Of a stretch of 45,859 nt of DNA, positions 17,922 through 24,420 are shown in pieces (position 1 is the stretch's first letter; each line of letters opens with the position of its first letter). The stretch lies in assembly GCA_028692715.1 (NCBI GenBank), contig JAQUWU010000040.1, positions 1 through 45,859 on the forward strand, given 5' to 3'. The notes under the pieces were generated by a model that saw only the letters and a list, made by a program, of their open reading frames with translations, ran no database searches and was not told the origin of the DNA. The position numbers were made by a program, and so were the translations under genes. The stretch is from Paludibacter sp. GTDB lineage: Bacteria; Bacteroidota; Bacteroidia; Bacteroidales; Paludibacteraceae.

Positions 17922-18788
17922 TCAGCTATTAAGAGTAATCAGTTTATAACTCTCTTTTATTAGCTTTGCAACCTCGGAATTGGGTGCAAATTCAATTATA
18001 CTTTTACAATTGACCATCGCTTCAACAATTTGAGGATCGAAAGGAATTTTCCCAATTACAGAAACATTATTTTCAATACAGTATGATTCAATTGTGTCTG
18101 CCATTTCGGTATTTAAATCAAATTTATTGATGATAACACTTGTTTTAATTTTAAAATTAGAAGTCACTTCCATTGTGCGTTTCAAATCGTGTAATCCCGA
18201 TAGTGTTGGCTCGGTAACAATTACCACATAATCAACCCCTGTAATTGTTGAAATTACAGGACAGCCAATTCCAGGAGGGCCATCAATAATAATGGTTTGT
18301 AAATCGTTTTCTTTAGCAATATTTTTGGCTTTGTCACGCACAATATTTACTAACCTACCCGAGTTTTCTTCACCGGGTGAAAGTCTTCCGTAAACCATTT
18401 TCCCATTTCTAAAATCACCTGCAAACATACGACTTTTATCTTCATTCACCATAGTTATGGCAGAAACAGGACAAATACGTGAACACAACTGACAGCCATC
18501 GCAGGACGTTTCGAAAATTTCTACCTCTCCATTAATTTCAGAAATAGCATCAAACCGACAATAATTAATACATTCGCCACAATTGGTACATTTATCTTTA
18601 TCAATTACAGCCTTCTGACCCGAAATAAAAACCTCTTCTTCGGTATGCGTTGGATTAAATATAATATATAAATTAGCAGCATCTACATCACAATCAGCTA
18701 AAACCACTTTTTCGGATAATGTGGCGAAAGCAGCACTGATACTACTTTTTCCTGTTCCTCCTTTTCCACTAATTACAGCTATTTCCAT
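17922..18788 (-). CDS. MinD-type ATPase with inserted 2x[4Fe-4S] ferredoxin domain (B)
   Basis: This 288-residue P-loop ATPase has GKGGTGKSSISAAFA near the N-terminus (residues 9-23) and ADCDVDAANLYI. A ferredoxin domain is inserted after about residue 60, with two full cluster motifs, CTNCGECINYC and CDGCQLCSRICP. The DGPPGIGCPV switch region follows. This is the MinD-superfamily ATPase with inserted ferredoxin domain (COG1149-like). Such proteins occur in pairs next to NifX/ORP-type proteins in anaerobes. It overlaps the preceding paralogue by 20 bases, which suggests translational coupling and probably a heterodimer. It likely uses ATP to assemble or insert a metal or Fe-S cluster. Confidence 0.93.
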   Translation of the reverse strand: MEIAVISGKGGTGKSSISAAFATLSEKVVLADCDVDAANLYIIFNPTHTEEEVFISGQKAVIDKDKCTNCGECINYCRFDAISEINGEVEIFETSCDGCQLCSRICPVSAITMVNEDKSRMFAGDFRNGKMVYGRLSPGEENSGRLVNIVRDKAKNIAKENDLQTIIIDGPPGIGCPVISTITGVDYVVIVTEPTLSGLHDLKRTMEVTSNFKIKTSVIINKFDLNTEMADTIESYCIENNVSVIGKIPFDPQIVEAMVNCKSIIEFAPNSEVAKLIKESYKLITLNS

Positions 18789-19644
18789 ATACTTCTATTA
18801 TTTTGTTGTATAATTCATTGAACTTTATTTCCCATTCAGGATCGTTGCGTGAAAGTATTTCTCCCTTCGAATAGCAGGTTGCAATATTTTTATCAAATGG
18901 GATTTTCATCAATAAAGGAATATTTTCATTTTTCAAATAATCTGCCACCTCATCATTGCCAAGTCCATCCCTATTAATAATGACAGCACATGGTTTATTT
19001 AAACTTTTTAGCGTTTCAACGGACTGTTTTAAATCGCTCATACCAAAGGGTGTTGGTTCGGTAACCAGTACCACAAAATCGGACAAAGCAACGGTTTGAA
19101 TAAACGGACAAGATGTTCCAGGAGGTGAATCGAGTAAAACAATATCGGAATCTGCTGCTTTAATAGCACCTTTAATAACAGGAACGGCAGAATGAACGCC
19201 CACTTTCATTCGTGCTTCGATAAGACTCGTTTTTTCAGTAATTTTATATTGATTTACCTTGCCAAGCGATTCCACTTTTTCGGTAATGGCATCAAATTCA
19301 CAGGCCACAGAACACGCTCCACATCCGTGACATAAATCTTCTAAAACATTTATGATTTTTTCATTGGGCAAAAAGAAAATAGCATTGTAATTGCAATACT
19401 CATAACACTTTCCACATAAGGTGCATTTATCTTTATCAATAATGGGAACCAGCTGAGTGATATCAGTTGTTTTTTGATGTATTCCTTCGATAAACATCAG
19501 GTCATTTGGTTCTTCGGCATCGCAATCGACCAGCGTTACCAGGTTGTTCTTTTGTTGCAAGCTGAAAAAAAGGTTGGTAGAAACAAAGGTTTTTCCTGTC
19601 CCTCCTTTTCCGCTGGCAATTGCAATTTTAATTTTTTTCATCAA
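18769..19644 (-). CDS. MinD-type ATPase with inserted 2x[4Fe-4S] ferredoxin domain (A)
   Basis: This 291-residue partner of the next gene has the P-loop ASGKGGTGKTFVSTN (residues 9-23) and VDCDAEEPNDLMF. Two [4Fe-4S] motifs, CTLCGKCYEYC (about 76-86) and CHGCGACSVAC (about 105-115), are followed by DSPPGTSCPF. The first three Cys spacings are normal; the Pro after the fourth Cys is replaced by Asn or Glu. The role is as for its partner. The stretch upstream (19645-20410) has no intact gene but holds a ZIP transporter relic, so this gene may need its own promoter or depend on readthrough from the DUF89 gene. Confidence 0.93.
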   Translation of the reverse strand: MMKKIKIAIASGKGGTGKTFVSTNLFFSLQQKNNLVTLVDCDAEEPNDLMFIEGIHQKTTDITQLVPIIDKDKCTLCGKCYEYCNYNAIFFLPNEKIINVLEDLCHGCGACSVACEFDAITEKVESLGKVNQYKITEKTSLIEARMKVGVHSAVPVIKGAIKAADSDIVLLDSPPGTSCPFIQTVALSDFVVLVTEPTPFGMSDLKQSVETLKSLNKPCAVIINRDGLGNDEVADYLKNENIPLLMKIPFDKNIATCYSKGEILSRNDPEWEIKFNELYNKIIEVYGNSCN

Positions 19645-19721
19645 TTATATTTCATTTTTTTATGTAAATGATAAATAGACCCAAACAGATAAATAGAATC
19701 TGTAAAATGGATTCGTTTCGT

Positions 19722-19920
19722 TTACTCTGCATTTCCGGAATCAGTTAAAGCAATATAAAAGAAACCAACAGTTGAAAATGCCAGAGTGTAGGGAATTAAT
19801 GCTTTTACCTGAGATAGCCCACTTTTGAGTAGAATTCAAAAATCACCTAATTCCTGAGGTACTTCGTGAAAAACGATGGAAACACATACAAGTAAGATAA
19901 GTTGACATTTCCTGCAAATT
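19722..19920 (-). pseudogene. Decayed ZIP-family metal transporter
   Basis: Reading the minus strand from about 19914, the frame gives LLVCVSIVFHEVPQELGDF, then a TGA stop, then ILLKSGLSQVKAL, and then a hydrophobic FSTVGFFYIALTD segment ending at TAA (19724-19722). HE-(I/V)-PQE-(I/L)-GDF followed by ILL-x-SG is the signature metal-binding helix of ZIP transporters, and FIYIAL-x-D matches a later helix. The region between KAL and the last helix is shortened, and the N-terminal half is gone. It is therefore a relic with at least one stop and deletions. It lies in the same orientation inside the metal/Fe-S gene run, between the DUF89 and MinD genes, so the run once probably included an inner-membrane metal importer. 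Confidence 0.65.
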
Positions 19921-20126
19921 TTTATCATTAGCTAACAAAAGGATAGACAAACACAATACTACCAGCTATTAAAGCTATATTTGTAAAAAGAAGTGGTTAT
20001 GACATCAAAAATAAATAGCTAAATAATTAAGCACATAATTCACATAATAATAACATGCGAATTATGTGTTAAATACAACAGTAAAGAAAATTCATTTTCA
20101 AACAAATTTAATTACTTCTACAAAAA

Positions 20127-20388
20127 TAAGTAATTGAAAACAAATAATGTCGTATTTTGCATGAAAATATTTAAGAATAGAACGCTGATTTTCACTGATA
20201 GAGTGGATTTGAAAAAACGGATTTGAATTCCGATAAATCGGAATGATTTACAGATAGTTGCGTCTTAATCATCTTGCCGAAGGCAAGAAAAATCCGTTTT
20301 GTTTTATCCTTCATTTTCCGATAAATCAGCGAAAATCAGCGTTCTATTAATGTTTCTAAATGCTACATTAATTTGTTCCATTTACTTA
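20127..20388 (-). repeat. Structured intergenic element, copy 2
   Basis: This is the inverted partner of 4208-4486. Its terminal inverted repeats are clean: AATAGAACGCTGATTTTC at about 20178 and its complement GAAAATCAGCGTTCTATT at about 20331-20348. Inside are AAAACGGATTT/AAATCCGTTTT arms, the palindrome ATTCCGATAAATCGGAAT and the hairpin CTTGCCGAAGGCAAG. It carries no gene. It sits just downstream of the DUF89 gene stop, so it may also act as a transcription end. Confidence 0.8.
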
Positions 20389-20410
20389 AATTCAAACTGT
20401 TTCTATATAA

Positions 20411-21322
20411 CTAGATTTCTATTGATGTATTGTAAACCACAAAACTACCTTTTGGGACTTCCAATAATTCCGCAATAACATTACATTTTACCATTAATAA
20501 AAAGAATATTCTCGGATCATTTTCGTTAATTAATCCTTCCAGATTTCCCTGTCCTTTTGAGATAATTAAGTCCGCATTTTCGTAAGCATCCAAAAAAGCA
20601 GGGCTACTTTGACTCAACACTGTAGAAGGGGCATCAGAGCCATTCGAAATCAATTGGGCAACTTCATTCATACCAACTTCAAGGGCATCTTCCATGGTTG
20701 CATCATTCATCACCGCAGCTCCTCGCACAGCAAATGTCAGATTTTTATGATGAATTGTTTCAATAAAAAGCTTATCCAACACAATTTCGCCTGCATTATC
20801 GCCCAGATAAAGGATATTTTGCGCAGAAGAAATTCGCTTTTTAAGTTCTAAAGAATGGTCAATTGTAAATTTCGATGCCATTACCTTGTCAATGGTCTGA
20901 TGAACATCAAAATTTGCGCTTGGACCATAATCCATAATGTTACCGGCTATGGAAAGTCTTAAGGCACTATCAAAAGAATCGTTTGCCGAAAGAATTTTTG
21001 GTTTCCATTCGTCGTACAGAACTTTTGCCAACTGGTTACTTTGCGTCTTCTCATCCTTATACAGATCATCAGAATTCGTCAACCGACAAAATTCTTTATT
21101 TAGTTTTTGATGAATTTCAGGCATAGTCAACGCGGCACTTTGCCCCATTGTCAGATTATAAAATCCAAAAAATTCCTGCCGTTCTCTATAAGGTACATTA
21201 TTTATATTCAAAAGTCGCTCGAATGCTTCGAACTGACAAGCCATGCATCGTCCGTCTACTTCGTATCTCTTCTTCTTAATGCGCACATTCGTGATTCTCA
21301 TCGTGATTACAATAGTTGGCAC
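20411..21322 (-). CDS. DUF89 family protein (ARMT1-like damage-control phosphatase)
   Basis: This 303-residue protein belongs to the DUF89/ARMT1-like family. It has an N-terminal C-x2-C pair (GRCMACQFEAF), the LYLGDNAGEIVLDKL motif that carries the metal-binding Asp-Asn, and KGQGNLEGL near the C-terminus. Family members are metal-dependent phosphatases that remove damaged phosphometabolites; prokaryotic members with the Cys pair have no defined substrate. ATG at 21322 gives a 47-base overlap with the upstream NifX-like gene; the ATG at residue 8 (21301) gives 26 bases. Both keep the Cys pair, and the second seems as likely. The overlap suggests coupling with the NifX-like gene. This pairing recurs in anaerobes. 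Confidence 0.88.
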   Translation of the reverse strand: MPTIVITMRITNVRIKKKRYEVDGRCMACQFEAFERLLNINNVPYRERQEFFGFYNLTMGQSAALTMPEIHQKLNKEFCRLTNSDDLYKDEKTQSNQLAKVLYDEWKPKILSANDSFDSALRLSIAGNIMDYGPSANFDVHQTIDKVMASKFTIDHSLELKKRISSAQNILYLGDNAGEIVLDKLFIETIHHKNLTFAVRGAAVMNDATMEDALEVGMNEVAQLISNGSDAPSTVLSQSSPAFLDAYENADLIISKGQGNLEGLINENDPRIFFLLMVKCNVIAELLEVPKGSFVVYNTSIEI

Positions 21323-21638
21323 TTAGGGTTAATTTGTCGGCTAAAAAATCAACAACGAGTTCTTTTACTGCTTTCATTGGAGCACCAACGAAAGCATTGA
21401 TGTTTTGAGCATTAAACAGGTTAATTGCTTTTTGTCCCATTCCACCAGCAATTACATCGGTTACACCAAAAGTGGCAACAAACCGGGGATAAACACCTGG
21501 CTCATGAACTGGTGGAGTTACTTCTTTGATTTCTGTTACTTCATTATTTACAACCGTAACAATTGCAAAATATTGACAATGTCCAAAATGTGAACATAAA
21601 ACTCCGTTTTCCATCGGAATTGCGATACACTTATCCAT
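21276..21638 (-). CDS. NifX/NifB-type Fe-Mo cofactor family protein (2)
   Basis: This 120-residue NifX-like protein has the CSHFGHCQYFAIV hallmark (about residues 15-27), VIAGGMGQKAINLF, and a Cys/His tail NYCNHDENHECAH. It is likely a small carrier of a metal cluster. The His/Cys tail echoes that of the protein at 12934-13314, whereas the 101-residue paralogue at 22155-22460 lacks such a tail. It lies between DUF5320-like genes and the DUF89 gene and overlaps the latter. Confidence 0.9.
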   Translation of the reverse strand: MDKCIAIPMENGVLCSHFGHCQYFAIVTVVNNEVTEIKEVTPPVHEPGVYPRFVATFGVTDVIAGGMGQKAINLFNAQNINAFVGAPMKAVKELVVDFLADKLTLSANYCNHDENHECAH

Positions 21639-21674
21639 ATTTTTAAAAATCTATATTATTATTTTATTTGTTAA

Positions 21675-21914
21675 TTAATTATCTCCGTGACGAAAACGGC
21701 GTCCCATGCCCATTCCCAAACCACCTTGTCCGCGACCTAAGCCTTTTCCTCGACCTAATCCCCGTCCCTTTCCGTTTTCAGGGATGTTTTCGGTTGATTG
21801 TTCATCGTTTTCAATTTGATCATTTTTATTTTTTCCAAAGTTAGTGCATTTTCCCATCTTTCGACCACTCATAGCACCTTGTCCTTTTGGACCTTTTTGA
21901 TTTAAACCCGGCAT
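21675..21914 (-). CDS. DUF5320-like Gly/Arg-rich small protein (1)
   Basis: This 79-residue protein starts MPGLNQKGPKGQGAMSGRK with a KMGKC motif, and then has a low-complexity GRGLGRGKGLGRGQGG tail ending in RRFRHGDN. The N-terminal pattern MP-x(3)-GPxGxG-x(2)-(T/S)GR-x-(L/M)G-x-C is that of the DUF5320 family, always found near NifX-like and MinD-ferredoxin genes in anaerobes. Its function is unknown. The conserved Cys and the flexible basic tail suggest a scaffold or metal-binding peptide. It is preceded by a second member of the family only 24 bases upstream. Confidence 0.8.
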   Translation of the reverse strand: MPGLNQKGPKGQGAMSGRKMGKCTNFGKNKNDQIENDEQSTENIPENGKGRGLGRGKGLGRGQGGLGMGMGRRFRHGDN

Positions 21915-21938
21915 AATACCTCCTTTTTAAAATTGTAT

Positions 21939-22124
21939 TTATTGTTTTCCTCCTTTTAAGCGTTTCTTTTGACCATCCCCACCACCTTCTTTGCGGCGTT
22001 TTCCCATCCCGACTCCAAGGACTTTCATCTTTTCTTCGTCGGTAAGTTCTTTATTACAATTACCTAATTTACGCCCCGAAGCAGAACCTTTTCCTTCAGG
22101 ACCGGTACCATCTAATTTTGGCAT
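21939..22124 (-). CDS. DUF5320-like small protein (2)
   Basis: This 61-residue protein begins MPKLDGTGPEGKGSASGRK and has LGNC at about residue 20-23, the DUF5320 signature, followed by a Lys/Gly-rich tail. A clear purine-rich ribosome-binding stretch is not obvious. It lies between a NifX-like gene (30 bases upstream) and its paralogue. The function is unknown; the gene context is typical for the family. Confidence 0.8.
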   Translation of the reverse strand: MPKLDGTGPEGKGSASGRKLGNCNKELTDEEKMKVLGVGMGKRRKEGGGDGQKKRLKGGKQ

Positions 22125-22154
22125 AATATTATATTTATAATTGTTTAAATTTTA

Positions 22155-22460
22155 TTACAATGTCGAAATAATTTCGCTTATGGTTTTATCCTTTTCATTT
22201 ATCATTTCGATACTAAGACTATGTAGCAGAGAATGGATTTTGGTTCCAAAATCTCCGGCAAATATTTTTTTAACTCCTGTTTGCGCTACGAATTGTACTG
22301 CTTCAGGACCTGCACCTCCCGAAGAATCTTTTGCAGGATTTACTAGAAACTCCGTTTCTTTTGTATCGGTATTATAAATGGCAAAATAAGCGCAACGTCC
22401 GAATCGTGCATCGATTTTAGAATCCATTTGATTCCCTTCTGATGTAATGGCAATTTTCAT
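22155..22460 (-). CDS. NifX/NifB-type Fe-Mo cofactor family protein (3)
   Basis: This 101-residue protein is the shortest of the three NifX-like proteins. It begins MKIAITSEGNQMDSKIDARF with the hallmark RFGRCAYFAIYN, and contains GAGPEAVQFVAQTGVKKIFAGDFG. It has Arg where the other two have His in the FGHC motif, and no Cys/His tail, so its cluster ligands may differ. In ORP-type systems the ORP itself is a protein of about this size. It lies 105 bases downstream of the MBL gene. Confidence 0.9.
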   Translation of the reverse strand: MKIAITSEGNQMDSKIDARFGRCAYFAIYNTDTKETEFLVNPAKDSSGGAGPEAVQFVAQTGVKKIFAGDFGTKIHSLLHSLSIEMINEKDKTISEIISTL

Positions 22461-22565
22461 ATATTTATTATTTTTAATTGGAATTGTTTGTCAATATTCA
22501 ATTTTATGATTTCAAAAAAAACGTTTGCTGTGAAAAAATATTTTATTACCCGAAATATAAGAATA

Positions 22566-23402
22566 TTAGTTCAGTTCTATTGTTGTTACAAAGCCTGTAT
22601 AAAACCAGTGTATGGCAGAATCCAGCTTTTGTTTAATAAGTGAATAAGCCTTTTCACCGGTACAATGCCCCGTATAGAATTTTGTATCGGGGAATTCAGT
22701 AATTATCCTTTCTGCTATATCAGTAATTTCTTTTTCAGTTTCGTATTGATTGTCGATTCCATCCAACAAATGAAATCCTCCGATTAATACTTTTATAGGC
22801 TTGTTGATCGTAGTTTTCACTGAATCAAGAATATTTAATATCCCACAATGTGCACAGCCTGTATAAACAACTTGTTCGTTTTCACCAAAACTTATAATTA
22901 ATTCATGATTAAAGTCATCGGATAAAAGACCATTCCCATTTTCTTTTAATAAAGTCTTATTCGCTTTTGGCATGGGAAAATGGAAGGTTGTACAAGGAAA
23001 CACATGAATCTCATTTTCTAAAACAATTTCAGAATCTACAAAAATAAATCGCTCTTTATAAGCTGTAAAATCAATGTCTGAACTTATTTTTTTCATTCCA
23101 TTCCGTGAAGAATAAAAACGCTGAGAAAGTGCATTTTGAGAGATTATTATTTTGGCTTTTGTATTTAATTGAAGAAATGCATCTAATCCACCAATATGAT
23201 CGGAGTGACCGTGCGAAATAAAAACATAATCAATATCAGGTATATCAACCTCCACTTTTTCAGCATTCTCGATGAAATTGGAAGAAGCACCTGTATCGAG
23301 AAGACATTTATATTTTTCAGTTTCAATATAAATACATAAACCATGTTCTTTTTTAAGCTCTGGACTTAATATTCTATTATCGGACAATACCTTTATTCTC
23401 AT
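22566..23402 (-). CDS. MBL-fold metallohydrolase (dihydropterin-phosphate synthase-like)
   Basis: This 278-residue protein has the metallo-beta-lactamase fold, with the metal motif SHGHSDHIGG at residues 63-72, LDTGAS near 35-40, and later YTGCAHCGILNIL and YTGHCTGEKAY segments that provide further ligands. This subgroup resembles the methanogen MptE/dihydropterin aminobenzene phosphate synthase-like proteins and is often found beside DUF134 and NifX-like genes. A hydrolase role is clear from the motif; the substrate is unknown. It starts 5 bases after the DUF134 gene stop, so the two are co-transcribed. Confidence 0.88.
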   Translation of the reverse strand: MRIKVLSDNRILSPELKKEHGLCIYIETEKYKCLLDTGASSNFIENAEKVEVDIPDIDYVFISHGHSDHIGGLDAFLQLNTKAKIIISQNALSQRFYSSRNGMKKISSDIDFTAYKERFIFVDSEIVLENEIHVFPCTTFHFPMPKANKTLLKENGNGLLSDDFNHELIISFGENEQVVYTGCAHCGILNILDSVKTTINKPIKVLIGGFHLLDGIDNQYETEKEITDIAERIITEFPDTKFYTGHCTGEKAYSLIKQKLDSAIHWFYTGFVTTIELN

Positions 23403-23407
23403 GTTAT

Positions 23408-23815
23408 TTATTTATTGATTAATTGTAATTCTTCATCGTTACAGGTTTCACAATCTTTACATGGAAGATGATTTTCTGATCCGTCCACTAACTTATAGCA
23501 TCGTTTACACCTAAACCAAAGCCGGTCAAACTGTACGTTTCCTCCTTCAATCAAAATCATTTTTCCTTCCATTAGTGCCTTTGCAATTGTTTTACGCGCA
23601 TTTTCATAAATACGTGTTAAAGTTGGGCGTGACACATTCATTCTCTCAGATGCTTGTTCCTGATTTAATCCTTCATAATCAAGTAACCGAATAGCTTCGT
23701 ACTCGTCTATTTGAAGTTTGACTGATTCTAACGCATTCCTTTTTATACCAAAGGGTTTGAACCCAAGCATCAGCGGCGGAGAGTCTATTCTTCGTTCTTG
23801 TTTTGGACGAGGCAT
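23408..23815 (-). CDS. DUF134 family DNA-binding regulator
   Basis: This 135-residue protein begins MPRPKQERRI, the DUF134 signature, and has a sigma-70 region-4-like helix-turn-helix (about residues 45-85; LNQEQASERMNVSRPTLTRI). A Cys-rich tail (C-K-R-C and C-K-D-C-E-T-C, about residues 103-126) probably binds Zn or an Fe-S cluster. The family regulates or accompanies NifX/MinD-ferredoxin genes. It is the first gene of the minus-strand run and is preceded by a good promoter that overlaps a 14-base palindrome, so it may control its own operon in response to metal or redox state. That is inference. Confidence 0.88.
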   Translation of the reverse strand: MPRPKQERRIDSPPLMLGFKPFGIKRNALESVKLQIDEYEAIRLLDYEGLNQEQASERMNVSRPTLTRIYENARKTIAKALMEGKMILIEGGNVQFDRLWFRCKRCYKLVDGSENHLPCKDCETCNDEELQLINK

Positions 23816-23865
23816 ATCAGATTAATTATAGTTTTAGTTAACAGTTTTGATAACAAATTTCGGTG

Positions 23866-23897
23866 CAAAGATACAAATAGTTTTGAACATATGTTCA
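23866..23897 (-). promoter_or_regulatory. Promoter and palindromic operator upstream of DUF134 operon
   Basis: On the minus strand the -7 element TATCTTTG (23873-23866) matches TAnnTTTG. The perfect 14-bp palindrome TGAACATATGTTCA lies at 23884-23897 and overlaps the -33 position. The layout TGAAC-N4-GTTCA is the size and spacing of a CRP/FNR-type half-site pair. No other copy was found in the window. The predicted start of transcription is near 23860. Confidence 0.6.
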
Positions 23898-24013
23898 CTA
23901 CAAATCAGTTTTAACCAATAAAAAAAGAGAAATGACAAACATCTCTCTTTCTAATAAATTCTAAAAATGCACATACTCAGAAAAGCGATTTTAAAATCTA
24001 CCTGATGGCAAAC

Positions 24014-24171
24014 AAATGCGGATTTTCGCTGTCACAGTGGATTTGAATATTGCTTTCGACTATATGATTTTCAGTCATTTATACGTCATTATTCACCCTG
24101 AAAACGAGAAAAATTCTATTTTATATCCCTTATTTTTCCCTTAATCAGCGAAAACTACCGTACTATTAATT
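24014..24171 (-). repeat. Degenerate third copy of the structured element
   Basis: GCGGATTTTCGCTGTCACAG at about 24018 followed by TGGATTTGAA matches the left end of copy 2 with changes. CCCTTAATCAGCGAAAACTA followed by ...TACTATTAAT at about 24139-24170 matches its right end. The centre has diverged beyond recognition. It is probably an old insertion of the same element. Confidence 0.5.
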
Positions 24172-24232
24172 ACTATTATAATGGCATATAATATTCAATT
24201 TAAGTTCGAAACAAATAAATATTTAACCTAAT

Positions 24233-24409
24233 TTATTGCGAGAGTTTTTTTCTAGATATGCGTCCGTTTTTTTTCAAAGCCTGATCAAGTATATACAAAA
24301 TCTGTCCATTGGTGCTACGAAATTCATCTGCAGCCCATTTTTCAATGGCATTCATCGTATCGGTATCAATACGTAATACAAAACTTTTATTTTTTATTTC
24401 CTTTGCCAC
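24233..24409 (-). CDS. Arc-like small DNA-binding protein next to SPFH gene
   Basis: A 58-residue frame runs from GTG (24409-24407) to TAA (24235-24233). It reads MAKEIKNKSFVLRIDTDTMN at the start, then AIEKWAADEFRSTNGQILYI and a basic tail ending ISRKKLSQ. The beta-strand plus two helices fits the Arc/MetJ (ribbon-helix-helix) fold. Similar small proteins commonly sit directly downstream of SPFH/band-7 genes in Bacteroidota. The start is GTG, 11 bases after the SPFH stop; a 3-codon ATG-ATT-TAT-TAG mini-frame lies in between. It is probably a DNA-binding partner or regulator of the SPFH gene, which is inference. Confidence 0.8.
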   Translation of the reverse strand: MAKEIKNKSFVLRIDTDTMNAIEKWAADEFRSTNGQILYILDQALKKNGRISRKKLSQ

Positions 24410-24420
24410 TAATAAATCAT

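Larger units (their letters stand above)
19645..20410. other. Gap with ZIP pseudogene and repeat copy 2
   Basis: This 766-base stretch has no intact gene. It contains a decayed ZIP-family metal transporter on the minus strand (19722-19920), a short frame with membrane-like residues and multiple stops next to it (about 19925-19990), a small palindrome-like ATAATTC...GAATTAT pair near 20035-20067, and copy 2 of the structured repeat (20127-20388). Confidence 0.7.
23816..24232. other. Gap upstream of DUF134 operon
   Basis: It holds the DUF134 promoter/operator (23866-23897), a short AT-rich hairpin AAAGAGA...TCTCTTT at about 23926-23950, and a degenerate third copy of the structured repeat at about 24014-24171. 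No gene is seen in these 417 bases. Confidence 0.6.
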
